The notes below the pieces were generated by a model. That model worked only from the letters and a program-made list of their open reading frames with translations, had not been told where the DNA came from and made no database searches. A DNA stretch of 64,000 nucleotides, from positions 1 through 64,000 of the forward strand of contig JBQCGP010000071.1 of the NCBI GenBank assembly GCA_051955535.1. Reading direction: 5' to 3'. The position numbers and the translations under genes are program-made. Shown here piece after piece: positions 32,501 to 40,795 of the stretch. How positions within the stretch are numbered: position 1 is the stretch's first letter; each line of letters starts with the position of its first letter. The stretch comes from 13-2-20CM-68-14 sp051955535. GTDB lineage: Bacteria > Actinomycetota > Thermoleophilia > Gaiellales > Gaiellaceae.

Positions 32501-33790
32501 ATGAGGACACGCATCATTACCGCCGTGGCGCTCGCGGTCGCGCTCGCGATTCCGGCGTCCACTGCGTCGGGCGGTACGACTAAAGCATCGGCCTCGAGCA
32601 TCACCGTGTGGTTGATGAGCGACGCACAGAACGGTTGGCCTGCGGCGGTCGCCAGCGCGACCAGCCAATTCAAGGCACAGCATCCCGGCGTCGACGTCAA
32701 CATTCAGTACCAGAGCTGGGACAGCGTTCTGCAGAAGTTCGACGCGTCGATCGCGGCGAGCGACACCCCCGACGCGATCGAGCTCGGGAACTCGCAGACG
32801 GCGAAGTACATGGCCGCCAAGGCGTTCCAGGCGATCAAGCCGCAGAACTATCCGAACTCGAGCACCTGGCTCGGAGGGCTCAAGCAGTCGTGCACCTATG
32901 CGGGCCACACTTACTGCGTCCCGTACTACGCCGGTGCCCGGGCCGTCATCTACCGCAAGGACCTCTACCGGAGCATCGGTTACAAGTCGCCTCCGAAGAC
33001 GTATGCGAAGTTCCTGACCATCGGCAAGAAGCTGATGAAGAAGTACGGCGGCAACCCGAACTTCTCCGCGCTGTACGAGCCGGGGCAGAACTGGTACGTC
33101 GCGATGTCCTACGTCTTCGACTTCGGCGGCCAGATCGCCATCCACAAGGGCAGCAAGTGGCAGGCCGTGCTCAACACGCCGCAGGCGATCGCGGGCCTGA
33201 CCGCGTTCAAGAAGATGACGCTGGCCTTCTCGCGGGCGAGCAAGACGAACGACGAGGCGCATCCGTACCCGAGCATTCCGTTCGCGAAGGGGCGCGCCGC
33301 GGCGTTCATCGGCAACGGTTGGGAATGGCCGTATGTCTTCAACCCGAAGGGCGGCGCAGCGCCGGCGTCCTTCGCGAAGAAGATGGGCGCCTACCCGATG
33401 CCGAGCCACATCAAGGGCAAGTACCTGCCGACGTTCCTCGGCGGCTCCGACATCGGCATTCCGGTACAGAGCAAGAACAAGTCGCTCGCGGCCGACTGGG
33501 TCAAGGCCTACACGGGCACTGCCTCGGAGACGCTGATCGCGAAGGCCGGCAACATCGCCAACTCGACGAAGCTGCTGGGCGTGAATGCGAAGAACCCGGC
33601 ACTGGCGCCGTTCGCCAGGGCAGCGACCTTCAGCTGGTTCGTGCCGAGCGCGCCGAACTGGGTCAACGTCGAGAGCTCCAACCTCCTCAAGACGATGTGC
33701 ACGTCGATCCTCACGAATCGCGCCAGCATCAAGAGTGCGACCTCGAAGGCGGACTCTCAGATCAACAAGATCCTGAACGCGAAGTCGTGA
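32501..33790 (+). CDS. Carbohydrate ABC transporter substrate-binding protein (family 1)
   Basis: 429 residues from ATG 32501, with a signal peptide (TAVALAVALAIPASTASG) and no lipobox. The mature part shows the extracellular solute-binding protein family 1 pattern: I-T-V-W-L-M-S-D-A-Q at the first strand, F-K-A-Q-H-P-G-V-D-V-N-I-Q-Y, D-A-I-E-L-G-N-S-Q-T, Y-C-V-P-Y-Y-A-G-A-R-A-V-I-Y-R-K-D, and T-F-L-G-G-S-D-I-G-I-P. The Trp-rich pocket residues (G-N-G-W-E-W-P) fit a chitobiose/GlcNAc or similar disaccharide binder (NgcE/DasA-like). Substrate is inferred from the neighbours murQ, nagA and nagZ. Confidence 0.85.
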   Translation: MRTRIITAVALAVALAIPASTASGGTTKASASSITVWLMSDAQNGWPAAVASATSQFKAQHPGVDVNIQYQSWDSVLQKFDASIAASDTPDAIELGNSQTAKYMAAKAFQAIKPQNYPNSSTWLGGLKQSCTYAGHTYCVPYYAGARAVIYRKDLYRSIGYKSPPKTYAKFLTIGKKLMKKYGGNPNFSALYEPGQNWYVAMSYVFDFGGQIAIHKGSKWQAVLNTPQAIAGLTAFKKMTLAFSRASKTNDEAHPYPSIPFAKGRAAAFIGNGWEWPYVFNPKGGAAPASFAKKMGAYPMPSHIKGKYLPTFLGGSDIGIPVQSKNKSLAADWVKAYTGTASETLIAKAGNIANSTKLLGVNAKNPALAPFARAATFSWFVPSAPNWVNVESSNLLKTMCTSILTNRASIKSATSKADSQINKILNAKS

Positions 33791-33821
33791 ATGAAGTAAC
33801 CGGAAGCGGGATGCTCACCCG

Positions 33822-34787
33822 ATGAGCTCCCGCTCTCCGGTTGCCGCGGCCACGGTCGCGGCATCCTTCCCGCCGAGGCGCCGTCCACTGGGGCGGCGCC
33901 TTCGGCATGCCGCCGCCCCGTACGGGCTGCTGCTGCCGGCGTCGATTGTGATCGCCGCCGTCCTTGCCTATCCCCTCTCTTACCTCGTCCGGCTCTCGTT
34001 CCAGCACTACGGGCTGTTCCAGCTCGTGCAGCACAAGGGCGAGGCGGTCGGCACCGCCAACTACACGCAGATCTTCCACGACACCGTCTTCTGGCACACG
34101 CTGCTGAGGACGGTCGGGGTCACGGCCGTCAGCGTCGTCCTGACCGTGGTGCTCGCAACGCTGATCGCGCTCCTGCTCGCGGAGCTCAGCTCCTGGGTGC
34201 GGCTGCTCCTGACAGCCGGGTTGATCTTCGTCTGGGCGACGCCCGTCGTCGTCGCCATCTCGATCTGGTCGTGGATGATCGACTTCGAGTTCGGCGTCGC
34301 CAACTGGACGTTGACCAAGCTCGGCGTCGGGAACTTCAACCACCACGACTGGCTCGCGAATCCCTGGAGCGGTTGGGCCGTGATCATCTCGCTGATCGTC
34401 TGGGGAGCAATCCCGTTCGTCGCGATCACGTTGTACGCAGGCCTGACCCAGGTCTCGGGCGAGCTGCTCGAGGCGGCGGCGATCGACGGCGCGAGCCGCT
34501 GGCGCGCCTTCCGCGACATCACGCTGCCGCTCCTCAAGCCCATCTACGTGATCGTGATCAGCCTCTCGATCATCTGGGACTTCCAGGTCTTCAACCAGGT
34601 CTGGCTGATCACGAACACGACCCCTTCGCCTGACTACTACGTGATGGCGGTCTACTCCTACGTGACCTCGTTCAAGATCAGCGAGTACGGGCTCGGCTCG
34701 GCAATCGCGGTCGTGATGGTCGGGATCATGGCGCTGATCAGCGTCTTCTACGTCCGGCAGATGGTGAAGCTCGGGGACGTCGAATGA
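33822..34787 (+). CDS. Carbohydrate ABC permease (MalF-type)
   Basis: 321 residues with six core membrane helices after a basic N-terminal tail. The EAA coupling loop is E-A-A-A-I-D-G-A-S-R-W-R-A-F-R-D-I-T-L-P. The order of helices and the short periplasmic loop (no large MalF-P2 insertion) fit the NgcF/DasB/UgpA-like CUT1 permeases. It lies 31 bases downstream of the binding-protein gene and overlaps the second permease by four bases. Confidence 0.9.
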   Translation: MSSRSPVAAATVAASFPPRRRPLGRRLRHAAAPYGLLLPASIVIAAVLAYPLSYLVRLSFQHYGLFQLVQHKGEAVGTANYTQIFHDTVFWHTLLRTVGVTAVSVVLTVVLATLIALLLAELSSWVRLLLTAGLIFVWATPVVVAISIWSWMIDFEFGVANWTLTKLGVGNFNHHDWLANPWSGWAVIISLIVWGAIPFVAITLYAGLTQVSGELLEAAAIDGASRWRAFRDITLPLLKPIYVIVISLSIIWDFQVFNQVWLITNTTPSPDYYVMAVYSYVTSFKISEYGLGSAIAVVMVGIMALISVFYVRQMVKLGDVE

Positions 34788-35671
34788 GCTCGACGGTCGC
34801 CGGAGCGCCGGTTGCGGGCCTGAGGCCGCTGAGGCGACGGAGCCGCCGGACGCGCGCCCGCCGTTGGGGGGTCGACGCGCTCGGGATCCTCGTCTTCCTC
34901 GTGATGATCTTCCCGGTCTACTGGATGGTCTCGACCGCGTTCAAGCCGGGCTCGGACATCTTCGCCAACACGCCGGTCTGGTTCCCGACGCACCCGACGC
35001 TCTCGAACTTCTCCGACGCGATCCACAGGCCGTACTTCTGGACGTCCGTCAGGAACAGCCTGATCGTCGTGGTCTCAGTCGTCGCCGTCTCGCTCGTGCT
35101 GGCCTTCCTCGCAGCGCTCGCGCTCGCGAAGTTCCGCTTCTACGGCCGCAAGGCGTTCATCGTCCTGATCATCGGCGTGCAGATGGTGCCGTTGAACGCG
35201 CTGATCATCCCGATCTACCTGGTGCTCTCGAAGGCGAACCAGGTCGACAAGCTCAGCGGCCTGGTCATCACGTACTTGACCTTCGTGCTGCCGTTCAGGG
35301 TCTGGACCGTGGGTGGTTTCCTCCTCGGGGTCCCGCGGGACCTCGAGGAGGCGGCTCAGGTCGACGGGTCGACCCGATTCGGCGCCTTCGTCCGCATCCT
35401 GCTGCCGCTGATCGGCCCGGGGCTGGTCGCAACCTCGATCTTTGCCTTCATCCAGGCGTGGAACGAGTACCTGATGGCTTCCGTCCTCGTGCACAGCCCC
35501 GGCAACCAGACACTGACCCTGTGGCTCGCAGGGTTCATCACCGACCGTGGGACGGCCTGGGGGCCGCTGATGGCCGGCGCAACGCTGACGGCGCTCCCGG
35601 TTGTCCTCTTCTTCGTCGCGATCCAGCGCAGGATTGCGTTCGGCCTGACCGCCGGCGCCGTCAGAGGATGA
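34784..35671 (+). CDS. Carbohydrate ABC permease (MalG-type)
   Basis: 295 residues, six membrane helices. A basic Arg-rich N-terminus precedes the first helix (LGILVFLVMIFPVYWMVSTA, then F-K-P). The EAA loop is E-E-A-A-Q-V-D-G-S-T-R-F-G-A-F-V-R-I-L-L-P. It partners the MalF-type permease upstream to form the channel; the ATPase is presumably the MsiK-like protein encoded at 30399. The stop codon overlaps the GH3 gene start by four bases (ATGA). Confidence 0.9.
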   Translation: MSSTVAGAPVAGLRPLRRRSRRTRARRWGVDALGILVFLVMIFPVYWMVSTAFKPGSDIFANTPVWFPTHPTLSNFSDAIHRPYFWTSVRNSLIVVVSVVAVSLVLAFLAALALAKFRFYGRKAFIVLIIGVQMVPLNALIIPIYLVLSKANQVDKLSGLVITYLTFVLPFRVWTVGGFLLGVPRDLEEAAQVDGSTRFGAFVRILLPLIGPGLVATSIFAFIQAWNEYLMASVLVHSPGNQTLTLWLAGFITDRGTAWGPLMAGATLTALPVVLFFVAIQRRIAFGLTAGAVRG

Positions 35672-37071
35672 ACGTCGAGCGGGCCGCAGCGGCCTGCCTC
35701 TTTCCCGGCTTCGCCGGGGTCAGCGCTCCCGAGTGGGTGCGCCGTTGGGTCGAGCGCGGGCTGGGCGGCGTCGTCCTCTTCGGCCAGAACATCGAGACGA
35801 CCGGCCAGGTACGTGAGCTGACCGCCGCGCTCCGAGCCGAGCGTGACGACCTCCTCGTGGCAACGGATGAGGAAGGAGGGGACGTCACCCGCATCGAGGC
35901 CCGGCGGGGAAGCTCCTATCCGGGCAACTGGGCGCTCGGAATCGTCGACGACGCCGAGCTGACCGAGGCTGTCGCAGCGTCGATCGCGGCGGACCTCGCC
36001 GGCGTCGGCATCAACTTCGACTTCGCACCAGTCGCGGATGTGAACTCGAATCCCGACAACCCGGTGATCGGGATTCGTTCCTTCGGCGGCGAGCCGTCGC
36101 TCGTGGCGCGTCATGTCCGAGCTTTCGTCACCGGCTTGCAAGGCGGAGGCATCGCCGGGTGCGCCAAGCATTTCCCCGGCCACGGCGACACCTCGCAGGA
36201 TTCGCACCTCGAGCTTCCGGTCGTCGAGGGGAACGTCGGCGAGGCCCTGGAGCCGTTCCGCGCCGCGATTGCCGCTGGCGTCCGTTCGATCATGACCGCG
36301 CACGTCCTCGTGCCGGAGCTGGCCCCCGAACAGGCAACCCTGAGTCACGAGATCCTGCAGGTGCTGTTGCGCGACGAGCTCGGTTTCGGCGGAGTGGCGA
36401 TCACCGACGCTCTCGAGATGCGCGCCGTCGCCGATGCCGTCGGCGTCGAGGAAGGCGCGGTTCTAGCGCTGGTCGCGGGCGCCGACGCCCTCTGCCTCGG
36501 GGCCGACATCGACGAGCCGATCGTCGGCGCAGTCCACGCCGCCGTCGTCGATGCCGTCCGTGCAGGTCGCCTCGCCGGGGAGCGCCTTGGCGAAGCCGCC
36601 GAGCGCGTGCGGGCGCTCGCCGAGTGGGCGGCGACCCCATCCGCGTCGACCCCCAGCCCCGAGCTCGGCGCCCGCGCGGCCGCGCTCGCCCTCCGGAGTG
36701 ACGGGGCGATCGGCCTCTCGGCACCGCCTCTGCTCGTGGACCTGCGCCCGCCGGCGTCCATCGCCGCGGGCGAGGCCGGCCACGGACTCGCCGACGTCCT
36801 GGACGTCGCCGAAGCGGTGGTCGTCAGGGAAGGTGACGCCCTTCCGGAGCCGAACGGACGCCCACTCGTAGTCGTCGTTCGAGACGCTCACCGACACGAG
36901 TGGGAGCGGGCGGCGGTCGAGCGATTGCTCGGACGAGCCCCGCAAGCGGTGGTCGTCGAGACCGGGCTCCCCCTCTGGCAGCCGAAGGAAGCCCCATACA
37001 TCGCGAGCTACGGCGCAGGCCGCGCGAACCTCGAGGCCGCGGCGAGCGCGCTCGTCGCCGCCCGCAGATAG
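35668..37071 (+). CDS. Beta-N-acetylhexosaminidase, GH3 (NagZ-like)
   Basis: 467 residues from ATG 35668; a longer open frame upstream is a shadow of the permease. The (beta/alpha)8 domain shows L-V-A-T-D-E-E-G-G-D-V, F-D-F-A-P-V-A-D-V and the NagZ signature KHFPGHGDTSQDSH, whose Asp-Ser-His supplies the acid/base His dyad. The nucleophile Asp is in A-I-T-D-A-L-E-M. About 130 extra C-terminal residues form a GH3_C-like domain. No signal peptide is seen, so it is cytoplasmic and would split imported GlcNAc-containing disaccharides such as GlcNAc-MurNAc or chitobiose. It is translationally coupled to the permease gene. Confidence 0.9.
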   Translation: MNVERAAAACLFPGFAGVSAPEWVRRWVERGLGGVVLFGQNIETTGQVRELTAALRAERDDLLVATDEEGGDVTRIEARRGSSYPGNWALGIVDDAELTEAVAASIAADLAGVGINFDFAPVADVNSNPDNPVIGIRSFGGEPSLVARHVRAFVTGLQGGGIAGCAKHFPGHGDTSQDSHLELPVVEGNVGEALEPFRAAIAAGVRSIMTAHVLVPELAPEQATLSHEILQVLLRDELGFGGVAITDALEMRAVADAVGVEEGAVLALVAGADALCLGADIDEPIVGAVHAAVVDAVRAGRLAGERLGEAAERVRALAEWAATPSASTPSPELGARAAALALRSDGAIGLSAPPLLVDLRPPASIAAGEAGHGLADVLDVAEAVVVREGDALPEPNGRPLVVVVRDAHRHEWERAAVERLLGRAPQAVVVETGLPLWQPKEAPYIASYGAGRANLEAAASALVAARR

Positions 37072-37136
37072 TTGTAATGGCAGCGGTCCCCGCGCGACTG
37101 CACTGCGACAACCGAGGGGTCGCAGGAGGAGTGGCA

Positions 37137-38165
37137 ATGGAGAACGAACCGATGGGCGCCGTCTACGTGCAGACGAACGACGCCGACATGAACGAGGTCG
37201 TCGCCTACCGCCGCGCCGGCGACGGGTCTCTGACTCAGGCGGGAACCTTTGCAACCGGCGGACGTGGCACAGGCGAACGGCACCTGCCGTCCCAGAGCTC
37301 GGTGATCGCCGCCGACGGATACGTGCTCGTGGCGAACACAGGCAGCGACGACGTCTCGCTGTTCACCGTCGAGGCCGACGGCCTGCGCCTCGAGGACACG
37401 GCGCAGTCGGGCGGCTCGCGGCCGACGAGCGTCGCTTTGCACGATGGACTCGTCTACGTCCTCAACAACGGGTCCGCCACGATCGACGGCTTTCGGATCG
37501 CCGGCGGGAAGCTCGAGCCGATTGGCGACTCGAAGCGACCGCTGAGCGGGGACGGCGCAGACGGCGCGCAGATCGCGTTCAGCCCGGACGGCGCGACGCT
37601 CGTCGTCACCGAGCGCGGTACCAATTCCCTCAGCGCGTACGCCGTCGACGAGAGCGGCCACGCTGAGGGACCCGCGACGATTCGGTCGGCCGGACAGACT
37701 CCGTACGGCTTCGACTTCACCGCATCCGGGGCGCTCGTCGTCACCGAGGCATTCGGCGGCGAGATCGGCAGGGCTGCGGCCTCGTCGTACGCGGTCGGAG
37801 AGCCCGGCGAGGTGAAGCACGTCAGCGGCTCCGTGGCGAACACTCGGAGCGAGGTCTGCTGGGCAGCGGTCACGAACGACGGCCGCTTCGTCTACGTCAC
37901 CAACTTCGGCGACGGGACGATCTCCAGCTACCGGATCGCCGAGGACGGGAGCATCGAGCTCGCCGAGGCGGTCGCGGCGGCGACGCGACCCGGGGAGCCC
38001 GGCGTTCGTGACGAGGCGCTCAGCGCCGACGGTCGCTTCCTGTACGCGCTCGACGCCGACGCGCAGAAGGTTCACGCATGGACTGTCGATGCCGAAGGAC
38101 GCCTCACCGAGATCGGCGCCGTCGACGGGTTGCCGGAGACGGTTGCCGGACTGGCGGCGACCTGA
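37137..38165 (+). CDS. Lactonase-family beta-propeller protein
   Basis: 342 residues from ATG 37137, six bases behind AGGAGGA. Repeated blades of the type Y-V-x-T-N-x-x-D, with D-G-R-F-V-Y-V-T-N-F-G-D-G-T-I-S-S-Y, P-D-G-A-T-L-V-V-T-E-R-G-T-N-S-L and D-G-R-F-L-Y-A-L-D, identify the seven-bladed 6-phosphogluconolactonase (YbhE/Pgl) fold. Related proteins act as lactonases, but many in this family are uncharacterised. No signal peptide. It stands 65 bases after the NagZ gene; it could be carried on the same transcript, but its own strong ribosome site suggests separate control. Confidence 0.8.
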   Translation: MENEPMGAVYVQTNDADMNEVVAYRRAGDGSLTQAGTFATGGRGTGERHLPSQSSVIAADGYVLVANTGSDDVSLFTVEADGLRLEDTAQSGGSRPTSVALHDGLVYVLNNGSATIDGFRIAGGKLEPIGDSKRPLSGDGADGAQIAFSPDGATLVVTERGTNSLSAYAVDESGHAEGPATIRSAGQTPYGFDFTASGALVVTEAFGGEIGRAAASSYAVGEPGEVKHVSGSVANTRSEVCWAAVTNDGRFVYVTNFGDGTISSYRIAEDGSIELAEAVAAATRPGEPGVRDEALSADGRFLYALDADAQKVHAWTVDAEGRLTEIGAVDGLPETVAGLAAT

Positions 38166-38178
38166 GAGAGTCGCACTC

Positions 38179-38778
38179 GTGCCTCTGATCTCACGCGGCT
38201 TTCACGGGCGCGGCCGCGAAGGTCCCGCCGACCGGATCCCGCCCGGACAGCATCTTGTGGACGACTTCCCGGTGCTCTCGGCCGGGCCGACCCCCCACAC
38301 GCCGCTCGAGGAGTGGACCTTCACGATCGAGTGCGGCGCGGAGCCGGTCCGATGGACGTGGGACGAGTTCCAGGCGCTCCCGAGCGAGGAGGTCACGGTC
38401 GACATCCACTGCGTCACGAAGTGGTCGAAGCTCGACACGGCCTGGAAGGGTGTCTCGGTCGACGCCCTCCTGGATCACGTCGACTACGACTCGGAGTACC
38501 TGCTCGCGTACTGCGACGGCGGCTACACGACGAACCTGCCGATCGAGCACGTCACCGACGGCAAGGCCTGGGTCGCGTATACCTACGACGGCGAGCCGCT
38601 CGAGCCGGAGCACGGCGGCCCGGCCCGGCTGCTCGTACCGCACCTGTATTTCTGGAAGAGCGCTAAGTGGGTGCGCGGCCTGCGGCTACGTGACGAGGAC
38701 GGCCCCGGCTTCTGGGAGTCGAACGGCTACCACCTCCTCGGCGACCCTTGGCTGGAACAGCGGTACTGGGGCGACTGA
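38179..38778 (+). CDS. Sulfite-oxidase-like molybdopterin oxidoreductase
   Basis: 199 residues from a GTG 13 bases after the previous stop. The N-terminal P-P-G-Q-H-L-V-D-D-F-P-V-L and the core V-D-I-H-C-V-T-K-W-S-K-L-D-T-A-W-K-G-V are hallmarks of YuiH/YedY-like molybdoenzymes; the Cys in H-C-V-T should ligate molybdenum. H-G-G-P-A-R-L-L-V-P-H-L-Y and S-A-K-W-V-R-G-L complete the fold. There is no twin-arginine signal, so it is cytoplasmic. The flavin reductase gene overlaps its 3' end, implying an electron-transfer pair. Confidence 0.87.
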   Translation: MPLISRGFHGRGREGPADRIPPGQHLVDDFPVLSAGPTPHTPLEEWTFTIECGAEPVRWTWDEFQALPSEEVTVDIHCVTKWSKLDTAWKGVSVDALLDHVDYDSEYLLAYCDGGYTTNLPIEHVTDGKAWVAYTYDGEPLEPEHGGPARLLVPHLYFWKSAKWVRGLRLRDEDGPGFWESNGYHLLGDPWLEQRYWGD

Positions 38779-39476
38779 CGTGGCTCGTCGCCGAGGTTGC
38801 GGCGAAGGTCGACGAGACGCCTCGGGTTCGAACGCTGTTGCTCGACGCCGACGGCTGGGCCGGGCACCGGCCGGGCCAGCACCTCGACGTCCGCCTGACG
38901 GCCGAGGGCGGCTACCAGGCGCAGCGCAGCTACTCGATCGCCTCGGCGCCGGACGAGCAGCTCGCGATCACGGTCGAGCGACTCTCGGACGGTGAGGTCT
39001 CGCCGTGGCTCGTCGACGAGGCGCGTGACGGCGACCGCTTCGAGCTGCGGGGGCCGATCGGCGGGTATTTCGTCTGGGAGGACGACGGCCGGCCGGTCTT
39101 CCTCGTCGGCGGCGGGTCGGGGGTCGTGCCGCTGATGGCGATGATCCGTTCTTCGTCCGCGAGCGCGCGGATGCGCCTTCTCTACTCGTCGCGGACGGTC
39201 GAGGACGTGATCTACCGCGACGAGCTGGCCGAGCGCGACGGCAACGGCGTCGAGGTCGTGTACACGCTGACACGCGCCCAGCCGCCCGGTTGGACGGGCT
39301 ACTCGAAGCGCATCGACGCGGCGCTCCTACGTGAGGTCGCCTGGCCCGCGGCCGAGCGGCCGCAGGTCTTCATCTGCGGGTCGACACGGTTCGTCGACGC
39401 CGCCGCCGACGGGCTCGTCGAGCTCGGCTACGAGCCCGAGTCGATCAGAACCGAGCGGTTCGGAGCGACCGGCTGA
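38748..39476 (+). CDS. Ferredoxin-NADP reductase-like flavoprotein
   Basis: Up to 242 residues. The FAD motif R-S-Y-S-I-A-S-A-P, flavin loop G-P-I-G-G-Y-F-V-W, NAD(P) motif V-F-L-V-G-G-G-S-G-V-V-P-L and C-terminal F-I-C-G-S-T-R-F-V-D-A-A define the FNR fold with no 2Fe-2S domain. Family members begin close to a W-x-V-A-x-V segment, which here sits next to a CTG at 38775 overlapping the previous stop (CTGA); the only conventional start is the TTG at 38748. The true start is therefore uncertain. It would pass electrons between NAD(P)H and the molybdoenzyme. Confidence 0.85.
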   Translation: MAGTAVLGRLTWLVAEVAAKVDETPRVRTLLLDADGWAGHRPGQHLDVRLTAEGGYQAQRSYSIASAPDEQLAITVERLSDGEVSPWLVDEARDGDRFELRGPIGGYFVWEDDGRPVFLVGGGSGVVPLMAMIRSSSASARMRLLYSSRTVEDVIYRDELAERDGNGVEVVYTLTRAQPPGWTGYSKRIDAALLREVAWPAAERPQVFICGSTRFVDAAADGLVELGYEPESIRTERFGATG

Positions 39477-39742
39477 TGCACACGAGTGACATGAGGCTGG
39501 ACGGGAATGCGATCGGCGGGCTCCTCTTCGAGCTGTTCGGCGTCGACATGACGACCGCGACCGGCGTCTGCGGAAGCTGCGGCGCCGCCGATCTCGTCGC
39601 CCGCCTCGAGGTCTACGTGCAGGCGCCCGGCACCGTGGTGCGCTGCGCTCACTGCAGCGCGGTCCTGATGCGGATCGTGCGAGGGCCGGACCGGACGTGG
39701 CTCGACCTCAGCGGGCTACGCTCGGTCGAGCTTCCTCTTTAG
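39476..39742 (+). CDS. Zinc-ribbon protein (DUF6510-like)
   Basis: 88 residues with the segment R-L-D-G-N-A-I-G-G-L-L-F-E-L-F-G-V-D-M-T and two Cys pairs, C-G-S-C-G (about residue 32) and C-A-H-C (about 57), which would bind one zinc ion. This combination follows sulfite-oxidase-like and FNR-like genes in other actinobacteria, where it is annotated as DUF6510; that association is from memory. It starts one base inside the stop of the reductase (TGATG). A structural or electron-relay helper of the pair is a reasonable guess. Confidence 0.75.
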   Translation: MHTSDMRLDGNAIGGLLFELFGVDMTTATGVCGSCGAADLVARLEVYVQAPGTVVRCAHCSAVLMRIVRGPDRTWLDLSGLRSVELPL

Positions 39743-39743
39743 C

Positions 39744-40694
39744 TTGCGCTGGACCGAGGCTGACTGGCTCGCGGAGGCCGACGCGTGGATTCGCGAGCGG
39801 GTCTCGGTGACCGGCGAGCTCGATCAGTTCCACGTCAGGTGGTGGTCGACCGTGATCCGCGTGCCGACCGACGACGAGGACCTGTACTTCAAGGCGGTCG
39901 GGCCGGGCTTCGAGTTCGAGCCGGCGCTGACGGTTCGCCTCTTCGAGCTCGCTCCCGATCGCGTCACTCCCGTCGTCGACGCCGACCTCGACCGCGCCTG
40001 GATGCTGATGCGGGACGCCGGTGCGCGGCTGCGCGAGGCCGTGGTGACGCCGGCCGACCTTCGGCACTGGGAGCTGGCGCTGCCGCGGTACGCCGAGCTA
40101 CAGCTCGCCGCCACACCTGTCGCCGACGAGCTGCTCGCGCTCGGCGTGCCGGATGCGCGGCTCGCCGTGCTGCCGGATCAGCTTCGCGCGGTGCTCGCCG
40201 AGCCCGTGCGCGGCCTGACACCCGCTGAGCGGGAGCGCGCGCTCGCGGCGCTCCCCGAGTTCGAGTCGCTCTGCCGTGAGCTCGCAGGCTACGGAATCGC
40301 CGAGACGATCCAGCACGACGACCTCCACGATGGACAGGTTTTCTTCGCTCGAGGGCGTTACGTCTTCTTCGACTGGGGCGACAGCTGCATCTCTCATCCC
40401 TTCCACTCGCTGACCGTGAATCTCCGTGCGGTCGCCGCGAAGCTCGACCTCGAGCCGGGGGGCGACGAGGTGAGGCGGCTCCGGGACGCGTACCTCGAGC
40501 CGTTCGGCGACCTCCGGGAGGCGGCCGACCTGGCCTACCGCACCGGCACGGTCGGCCGAGCGCTTGCCTGGGACCGCTTCGTTCGCGCCGGGTTCGACCA
40601 CCTCGAGCCCGAGGACGACCTGGCTACGGCGTACGGGCTCAAGCTCTTCCTGGCGAACGGCCCGATCGGCACGTGGAGAGAACCCCCCAATTGA
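39744..40694 (+). CDS. Aminoglycoside-phosphotransferase-like (APH) family kinase
   Basis: 316 residues from a TTG start two bases after the previous stop. The catalytic loop reads T-I-Q-H-D-D-L-H-D-G-Q-V-F-F and the metal motif Y-V-F-F-D-W-G-D-S. In APH/ChoK kinases the loop is H-G/x-D-x-H-x-x-N; here Asn is replaced by Gln, and Asp in DWGDS is kept. The N-lobe Lys is in L-Y-F-K-A-V-G-P-G. The substrate could be a small metabolite; there is no evidence for antibiotic resistance. It is probably cotranscribed with the molybdoenzyme genes but may be unrelated. Confidence 0.75.
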   Translation: MRWTEADWLAEADAWIRERVSVTGELDQFHVRWWSTVIRVPTDDEDLYFKAVGPGFEFEPALTVRLFELAPDRVTPVVDADLDRAWMLMRDAGARLREAVVTPADLRHWELALPRYAELQLAATPVADELLALGVPDARLAVLPDQLRAVLAEPVRGLTPAERERALAALPEFESLCRELAGYGIAETIQHDDLHDGQVFFARGRYVFFDWGDSCISHPFHSLTVNLRAVAAKLDLEPGGDEVRRLRDAYLEPFGDLREAADLAYRTGTVGRALAWDRFVRAGFDHLEPEDDLATAYGLKLFLANGPIGTWREPPN

Positions 40695-40795
40695 GTGCTG
40701 TGATCGTCCCGCGAAGGCGATAACGTCACGCTTGAAGGCGGGGCGTTCCCGCCTCGTGACTGCATGACTGCCGGCCGCTCCACAACGCACCGCAC

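Noticed and set aside
34864..37071. A 735-residue frame suggesting a fusion of an unknown domain to the GH3 hexosaminidase
   Set aside because: The first 268 codons are a shadow of the MalG-type permease; the hexosaminidase has its own ATG at 35668 in an ATGA overlap.
39744..40694. Antibiotic resistance gene of the APH type
   Set aside because: The catalytic loop has Gln for Asn, the similarity is to the broad kinase superfamily only, and the neighbours are metabolic genes.
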